A program made the position numbers and the translations under genes. Of a DNA stretch of 35,765 bases, positions 31,195-35,765 are shown in pieces (the stretch's first letter is position 1; each line of letters starts with the position of its first letter). The notes beneath the pieces are model-generated. The model had not been told where the DNA came from. It saw only the letters and a list, made by a program, of their open reading frames with translations, and did not search any database. This DNA comes from Bacteroides sp. GTDB lineage: Bacteria; Bacteroidota; Bacteroidia; Bacteroidales; Muribaculaceae. The stretch is from contig JAAVCC010000003.1 in NCBI GenBank assembly GCA_014802535.1, forward strand, positions 252,334-288,098. The letters run 5' to 3'.

Positions 31195-33366
31195 ATGAAA
31201 AAATATCTGTTAGCCATATTGGCTGTACTTATTTCTGCCACTGCCGGCGCTGCCGTCAAACAACCCGGTTTTGCCATTGTTATTGACCCTGCGAGTTATA
31301 AGGAGGCAAAGGCTGAGGTTGATGCTTATGCCGCTTCGATCAAAGCTGACGGGCTTGTACCTTTCATCGTGACTGATGATACTGATAATCCCGACAAGTT
31401 ACGCGCTCGTTTGAAAAAAATGTATGAGGCCAAGAATAACCCGATTGAAGGTGCTGTGTTCATTGGCGATATTCCGGTTGTTCGTGTGACAGATGCTCAA
31501 CATCTGGCTTCGGCATTGAAGATGGATCAACGTGCGTTCCCTCGCGACCAGTGGGCTGTTGCGTCTGACCGTTTCTATGACGATTTTGGTCTTCAGTTCC
31601 GATTTATTGAACGCGATTCGATAAATCCTCAGTGGTATTATTACTCGCTCGCACCTGAAGGCGCTCAATATTTGGCTCCGAATATCTATACCGGTCGTAT
31701 CAAGCCGATGGATAACGGCACAGACAAATATGAGCAGATACGTCACTATCTGAAAAAGGCTGTTCAGGCTAAAAAAGAAGCAAACATCGTTGATAATATT
31801 TTGTATTTCAGCGGTCACGGATATGTTTCAGAGTCGGTTCATGCTCGAATTGACGAGAAAGGTGAACTGTTGCAAAATTTCCCGTGGATGCACACTCGTC
31901 GTCAGGGAATCGATTATATCGACCACAAGCGTGACCGTTATGTCAAAACCCGATTGATGAACGAACTCCAGCGCGACAATCTTGACATTGCTATTCTTCA
32001 CCATCATGGTGGCGAGGAGTTGGAATATCTGAATGATGAACCCGATATCAACACCCCGATGGAGGCTATTGATGCTGTTAAGGATTATGCAAGCTATGTT
32101 TATCGTCGTCACCGCGGAAAAGGTCAGCCTGATGATTCGGTTAAGATCGGAATCTCGCGTAATCTTGGCGGAATTCCGGTAGATTGGATGACTGAAAAGG
32201 ATACGCCTGAAAAAATTAAGCAAGACTCGATTAATAATCGCAAGTTGAACCTATATGTTGAAGATTTTGAAGGCTTTGACCCTGATGTTCGTCTCGTGAT
32301 TTTAGATGCTTGCTATAATGGATCATTCCATCGTCCGCGTTATTTGAGTGGTGCTTATATTTTTGATGACGGAAAGACTGTTGCTGCTATCGCAAATAGC
32401 GTTAACGTTCTTCAAGATAAATGGGCCAACCGCTATATCGGTGCGGTCGGAATGGGTATGAGAGCCGGCAATCTGGTTAAACTTAATCCCTATCTTGAGA
32501 GCCATTTCATCGGAGACCCGACTTTCCGATTCAATTCACCTGTTGGCAATGTTGATGTGAATGTTCTTCTTGCCGGAAATCCAGCGCAGTGGAAAGAATA
32601 TCTCGATAGTGAATATCCCGCTTTGCGAGCAATGGCGCTTCGTCAGCTTGCCGATGCCAATCTCATAGACAGCGACGCTCTTCTGTCGGCTTATATGAAT
32701 GACAACTCTGAGGTTGTGCGTATGGAAGCAATGATGTTATTGTCTAATTTTGCAGATGAAAATTTCATCAAGTGTCTTGACTTGGCTGTTGATGACAGCT
32801 TTGAATTGATTCAACGTTTTGCTGTTAACTTCATCGGCAAGTGTGGTAATCAAGAACTTGCTCGTGCTCTTGTGAGTGTCGGTCAACGTAATAATACCGG
32901 CGAACGTATCGAGTTTGGCGTTGAAAATTCAGCAGCCGTTTATCCGTGTAAATTGTTGTTATCGACATTAGATTCAATCTTTGTTGAAACCGACTATATG
33001 GACTCGGAAGTGATAAAAGGATATATCGCTCATGCACTTGATGTTTATGCCGACTCAGAACGTCTCACCGGCACACAGCAATTGTGTAATTCAGACAGCT
33101 TGACGGTTAAGCAGCAGATACAGAAGATTCGTACGCTCCGTAACTCAAATATGCACTATCTTGTCGATGACCTTCTCGTTTTCTTACAGAAGCCCCATGA
33201 TGAGACTGTAACAGTCAGCCTGCTTGAAGCTCTCGGCTGGTTTAACAAGTCGTTCCGTCGTGATGATATTGCCGCCGTTGCGCTTACAATGAGTAAGGAT
33301 AAAAAACAGAGTGCGGCAGTTCGTGACGAAGCTCTAAAAACCTATCGTCGTTTGAAACATTTATAA
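31195..33366 (+). CDS. Caspase-fold (C25/gingipain-like) cysteine peptidase with HEAT-like repeats, paralogue 3
   Basis: A 723-residue exported paralogue, signal peptide 1-19 or so (LLAILAVLISATAGAA), starting 9 bp after the second copy. The shared landmarks are GAVFIGDIPVVRV, HLASALKMDQ, SDRFYDDFG, TGRIK, FSGHGYV with H208, AILHHHGG with H269 and H271, and LDACYNGSF with C373, then SHFIGDPTFRF. The C-terminal half again has HEAT-like helix pairs (LRAMALRQLADANL, EVVRMEAMMLLSNFA). The HEHG motif of the other copies is HHHG here, and the region around 115-120 (AFPRDQWAV) diverges, so cleavage specificity may differ. It closes the operon; a strong bidirectional terminator follows 20 bp later. 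Confidence 0.8.
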   Translation: MKKYLLAILAVLISATAGAAVKQPGFAIVIDPASYKEAKAEVDAYAASIKADGLVPFIVTDDTDNPDKLRARLKKMYEAKNNPIEGAVFIGDIPVVRVTDAQHLASALKMDQRAFPRDQWAVASDRFYDDFGLQFRFIERDSINPQWYYYSLAPEGAQYLAPNIYTGRIKPMDNGTDKYEQIRHYLKKAVQAKKEANIVDNILYFSGHGYVSESVHARIDEKGELLQNFPWMHTRRQGIDYIDHKRDRYVKTRLMNELQRDNLDIAILHHHGGEELEYLNDEPDINTPMEAIDAVKDYASYVYRRHRGKGQPDDSVKIGISRNLGGIPVDWMTEKDTPEKIKQDSINNRKLNLYVEDFEGFDPDVRLVILDACYNGSFHRPRYLSGAYIFDDGKTVAAIANSVNVLQDKWANRYIGAVGMGMRAGNLVKLNPYLESHFIGDPTFRFNSPVGNVDVNVLLAGNPAQWKEYLDSEYPALRAMALRQLADANLIDSDALLSAYMNDNSEVVRMEAMMLLSNFADENFIKCLDLAVDDSFELIQRFAVNFIGKCGNQELARALVSVGQRNNTGERIEFGVENSAAVYPCKLLLSTLDSIFVETDYMDSEVIKGYIAHALDVYADSERLTGTQQLCNSDSLTVKQQIQKIRTLRNSNMHYLVDDLLVFLQKPHDETVTVSLLEALGWFNKSFRRDDIAAVALTMSKDKKQSAAVRDEALKTYRRLKHL

Positions 33367-33386
33367 TCCAAACAATAAAACACACA

Positions 33387-33424
33387 AAAAAAGAGCGGTG
33401 AATTGAAATTCATCGCTCTTTTTT
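33387..33424. terminator. Bidirectional terminator between the peptidase operon and the glycosidase operon
   Basis: AAAAAAGAGCG at 33387-33397 pairs with CGCTCTTTTTT at 33414-33424, and the stem continues inward (GTGAAT with ATTCAT, one G-U) to a TGAA loop. T runs occur on both strands. It serves the plus-strand operon ending at 33366 and the minus-strand lipoprotein gene ending at 33478. Confidence 0.92.
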
Positions 33425-33477
33425 ATTATTCTGTTAAATCAGTTTCACGCTTCGTTAGAAACATTAGCCGGAATTGG

Positions 33478-33897
33478 TCAAAAATTGGATATTGACATTC
33501 CTTTGATTCCACATCTTATAACATTACTTTTTACCTTTTCGATTGATGCGTCAGTAACACCGTTTTTTGCTGAGATGTGTAGCCCTGAGCCGTCTTTAAG
33601 TCGACTTAATTGAATGGAATCCATTGAAGCAAACCACTCGGCAAAAAGATCAGGGAAATTAGGATTAGTTGTGTCCAATATCAAAGGATTTTCGTCCTTG
33701 CCCGAAAAATTGTTGTTGCATGTTATCAAGCTGTCGCTTGTAATTTCAAGTACAACATCAAATGTTTTGTCTGCGTCGGTATATGCTAATGGTGGGCGAT
33801 CATCAGTTTCTGTTGTGTTATTTGATGATTGGCTACTACATGAAGCTATCATCATAGCGCAACCCATTGTCAGAAAAAGAATATTTATCTGTTTCAT
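33478..33897 (-). CDS. Small lipoprotein of unknown function
   Basis: A 139-residue predicted lipoprotein with lipobox IASC (Cys20) followed by a Ser/Thr/Asn-rich linker (about 21-40). The folded part has a beta-alpha-beta look: TFDVVLEITSDSLITCNNN, then SGLHISAKNGVTDASIEKV and GIKGMSISN. That pattern recalls the periplasmic domain of ExbD/TolR proteins, but the membrane helix is replaced by a lipid anchor and similarity is only by eye. The start is 4 bp after the stop of the glycosidase gene, so the two are co-transcribed. No motif gives a function. Confidence 0.65.
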   Translation of the reverse strand: MKQINILFLTMGCAMMIASCSSQSSNNTTETDDRPPLAYTDADKTFDVVLEITSDSLITCNNNFSGKDENPLILDTTNPNFPDLFAEWFASMDSIQLSRLKDGSGLHISAKNGVTDASIEKVKSNVIRCGIKGMSISNF

Positions 33898-33901
33898 TTG
33901 T

Positions 33902-35188
33902 TTATTCGATTTCGAGTAACATCCAGTTATTGTTAAGGATTCCGTCGAGAACGTTTTCCATACAAAGGTTCCAGCTTACAAAGCCTTGGATGCGACCGTC
34001 GGGAGTGCGATATTTAAAGTTTGACGGCGCAAGCGGTTCTCCGGTTTCAGCATGATAGGTCTCGTGCATTGTACCGTAGTCGTCGAGGTCTTTAGCCATT
34101 AGTCCGCCGACCTTTTCGGCAAGCCATATTACTTCTTCAGGGTAGCCGTAGTTATGGAGACCGATTGAGTAGATGTAGTTGCATATGCCCCAAACCGGAC
34201 CTTGCCAGTTGGAGAAAGGAACAATGATATTTTTGTTATTATAGTCAACATCGCTTTTTGAAAGACTTCTGAAGCCGTAGGGCGCTTTCATTTCGCTTTC
34301 GGGCAGCATATATCGCTCTATCATTTTGCGTCCGTTTTCCATTGGTGCCATGTTGTACATCAGGGGCACGAATGTTGAGTAGCCAACTCGACGGTAGGGC
34401 TCGCGGGTTTCGCGGTCAATGTTGTAATAGCACTCGTCTTCATCGTTCCAGCAGATTTCGTTAAGGACTTTCTTGAGATTTTCGGCTTCGGCGGTGAGGG
34501 CTTTAGCGTCATCATCATATCCTAATTGTCGGGCAATAGCTGCCTGGGCTTTGAGTTCGCCATACTGAAATGCTGTTGCATCGGTCGAGATGAAAGAGCG
34601 GGTGTCTTCTTTGAAGTAGTTGAGTGCCGGATTGTTGTCGGCACCGCTCTGCATCGCAATTTCCCAATAATATAGACCGCTGATTGAATCGCATTGAGTT
34701 TTACGGCGATAGTCAATCACTTTGTTTAGAGATTTGTATAGCGGACGCAACCATTCCCAGTCACCTGTTGCTTTGCTATAATGGTAAGCTCCTTGAGAGA
34801 GAAACGGTTTCATCGCAAATCGACCGCTATAAACGTTGCGCGGACCGTCTTTAGTCATACATCCGGCAACATATCCGTCGTCGTCAATGCCTTGACTGAA
34901 TGTGAGTACCCAGTTTTTCATATATTCAGGCTGACCTTTTGAGATGAAATGGTTTGCCATGAAGAACGCATCCCAATCCCAAAGCTGAGAGTAGAATCCG
35001 GCGGGAATTAGATATGGATATTTTAAGAATCCGTTGGGCTCTTTCACGACTTGTTTGCGCAGGTCGGTAAAACCTTCGCTCAGGCGAGTGTGAATTTTTT
35101 GGAGATTTTCGCGAGAAGTTTGTGCTGTTGCTACTGAAGGCATTATACCTAATGACATAATCAGGAGATATTTAAATAGTTGTTTCAT
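33902..35188 (-). CDS. Secreted (alpha/alpha)6-barrel glycosidase, GH63/MGH1-like
   Basis: A 428-residue exported enzyme, signal peptide 1-22 (SVATA-QTS). It resembles clan GH-G inverting enzymes (GH63, GH37 trehalases, MGH1 domain): QLWDWDAFFMANHF at about 68-81, WEIAMQSGADNNPALNYF at about 175-192 with D184 as likely catalytic acid, GPVWG at 330-334, and MHETYHAETGEP at 374-385 with E376 as likely base, ending GFVSWNLCMENVLDGI. Substrates of the clan are alpha-glucosides such as trehalose or glucosyl/mannosyl-glycerate; which applies here is not clear. It is shorter than most trehalases (about 500 or more). A small lipoprotein gene follows 4 bp after it. No promoter was recognised; a hairpin at 35216-35260 separates it from the epimerase. 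Confidence 0.83.
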   Translation of the reverse strand: MKQLFKYLLIMSLGIMPSVATAQTSRENLQKIHTRLSEGFTDLRKQVVKEPNGFLKYPYLIPAGFYSQLWDWDAFFMANHFISKGQPEYMKNWVLTFSQGIDDDGYVAGCMTKDGPRNVYSGRFAMKPFLSQGAYHYSKATGDWEWLRPLYKSLNKVIDYRRKTQCDSISGLYYWEIAMQSGADNNPALNYFKEDTRSFISTDATAFQYGELKAQAAIARQLGYDDDAKALTAEAENLKKVLNEICWNDEDECYYNIDRETREPYRRVGYSTFVPLMYNMAPMENGRKMIERYMLPESEMKAPYGFRSLSKSDVDYNNKNIIVPFSNWQGPVWGICNYIYSIGLHNYGYPEEVIWLAEKVGGLMAKDLDDYGTMHETYHAETGEPLAPSNFKYRTPDGRIQGFVSWNLCMENVLDGILNNNWMLLEIE

Positions 35189-35205
35189 GATTAGTTGTTT
35201 AGATG

Positions 35206-35260
35206 ATTAATAAAATAAGCCTTCGCTTTTAACAGACAATCAGTCAATAGCGAAGGCTTA
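35206..35260 (-). terminator. Terminator of the dipeptide epimerase gene
   Basis: TAAGCCTTCGCT at 35216-35227 pairs perfectly over 12 bp with AGCGAAGGCTTA at 35249-35260; on the minus strand the stem is followed by TTTTATTA. It lies 25 bp after the epimerase stop. Confidence 0.8.
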
Positions 35261-35285
35261 CATCAATTTATCTTCACGCAGATTT

Positions 35286-35765
35286 TTAGCCAAGTTCAGA
35301 GATGGGCACTGCACCGATACCCGGACGATCGGGGATGATGATTTTGCCTTGTTCAATCTTGAGACCATCAAACTTGTCGTTTGCGATAAGAAGGTTACCA
35401 TCAAGGTCAGCCCAGTCAACAAGCGGAGCGATTTGAGCTGCAGCGGTAACTGCACAAGATGTTTCGGTCATACAGCCTACCATAACTTTCATGCCGAGTG
35501 CACGTGCAAGAACAGCCATTTGGTATGCTTCGTGAAGACCTGTACTCTTCATAAGTTTGATGTTGATACCGTCGTATGCACCGGCAGCGCGACGAACGTC
35601 GGGAAGACGCTGGAAAAATTCGTCGGCAACGATGGGGAGCGGTGAACGTTCACGAAGCCATGCTGTTTCGTCAAGCATTTCTTTAGGCATGGGCTGTTCA
35701 ACGAAAAGACAGTTGCGTTCTGCAAGCCAGTGGCACATTTCGAGTGCTTTCTCTTTGTTGTCCCA
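35286..35765 (-). CDS. Dipeptide epimerase (L-Ala-D/L-Glu epimerase type), C-terminal part
   Basis: The last 159 residues of an enolase-superfamily enzyme; the frame is open to the window edge, so the N-terminus lies beyond 35765. Present are the barrel motifs FVEQPMP, VADEFF (metal-ligand DE), INIKLMKSTGL with the second catalytic lysine in the KLMK segment, MVGCMTETSCAVTAAAQIA and DLDGN. These fit dipeptide epimerases, which invert the second residue of L-Ala-D-Glu and similar dipeptides released in murein recycling or protein breakdown. The first catalytic KxK motif is outside the window. The gene ends at the 35206-35260 terminator. The context of peptidases suggests peptide catabolism. 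Confidence 0.88.
   Translation of the reverse strand, partial: WDNKEKALEMCHWLAERNCLFVEQPMPKEMLDETAWLRERSPLPIVADEFFQRLPDVRRAAGAYDGINIKLMKSTGLHEAYQMAVLARALGMKVMVGCMTETSCAVTAAAQIAPLVDWADLDGNLLIANDKFDGLKIEQGKIIIPDRPGIGAVPISELG

Noticed and set aside
26807..33366. Type IX secretion C-terminal domains on the three peptidases
   Set aside because: The proteins end in helical HEAT-like repeats (for example TYRRLKHL, TYYRLKN), not in the beta-sandwich sorting domain.
26807..33366. A caspase-HEAT antiviral defence system
   Set aside because: All three proteins have signal peptides and lie in an outer-membrane uptake operon, so a cytosolic defence role is unlikely.

Overview
The window reads as chromosomal DNA of a gut-type Bacteroidota, most likely order Bacteroidales; the family (for example Muribaculaceae) is a guess. 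Supporting signs are promoters of the Bacteroidota type (TTTG at -33, TAnnTTTG at -7), genes without Shine-Dalgarno sequences, lipoproteins with Asp/Glu-rich N-termini, TonB-dependent outer-membrane machinery, and two small-RNA loci whose 5' ends are complementary to the start region of typical susC genes. No rRNA, tRNA, CRISPR array, prophage or intact insertion sequence was seen.

Layout. 1-3.5 kb: a Na+/Ca2+ exchanger and a secreted M28 peptidase on the minus strand, with the peptidase lying between two paralogous small-RNA loci on opposite strands. 3.5-7 kb: a ClC-family channel, guaA, a palindrome-rich spacer and folB. 7-9.8 kb: a tightly overlapping minus-strand operon (ABC ATPase, ABC permease, GntR/YtrA-like regulator, membrane-anchored beta-helix-like protein) with a clear promoter and a dyad that could be the regulator's operator. 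10-13.4 kb: aspT-aspD, aspartate:alanine exchange coupled to aspartate decarboxylation. 13.5-16.5 kb: the ribosomal cluster rplM-rpsI-rpsB-tsf, with a structured leader before rplM and an H-type pseudoknot before rpsB. 16.5-17.6 kb: a palindrome-dense stretch, a long structured 5' leader and a small HTH gene, bracketed by direct repeats. 17.7-20.7 kb: two small lipoproteins and an outer-membrane protein, a beta-barrel gene remnant, and an orphan PD-(D/E)XK nuclease-like protein.

20.9-33.4 kb: one long plus-strand operon. It encodes a TonB-dependent receptor, a DUF4876-like lipoprotein, a DUF6850-like outer-membrane barrel and three tandem secreted caspase-fold (gingipain/C25-like) cysteine peptidase paralogues with HEAT-like C-terminal halves. 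It has one recognisable promoter, short intergenic gaps and one strong terminator. It looks like a protein- or peptide-directed counterpart of a polysaccharide utilisation locus and is the best candidate here for an undescribed system. 33.4-35.8 kb: on the minus strand, a small lipoprotein, a secreted GH63/MGH1-like glycosidase and the C-terminal part of a dipeptide epimerase cut by the window edge.

Working hypothesis: the organism scavenges proteins and peptides (M28 peptidase, tandem caspase-fold peptidases with an outer-membrane receptor, dipeptide epimerase) and gains energy from aspartate, with envelope genes controlled by small RNAs and mRNA leaders. All family assignments come from reading motifs and from memory; no database search was run.
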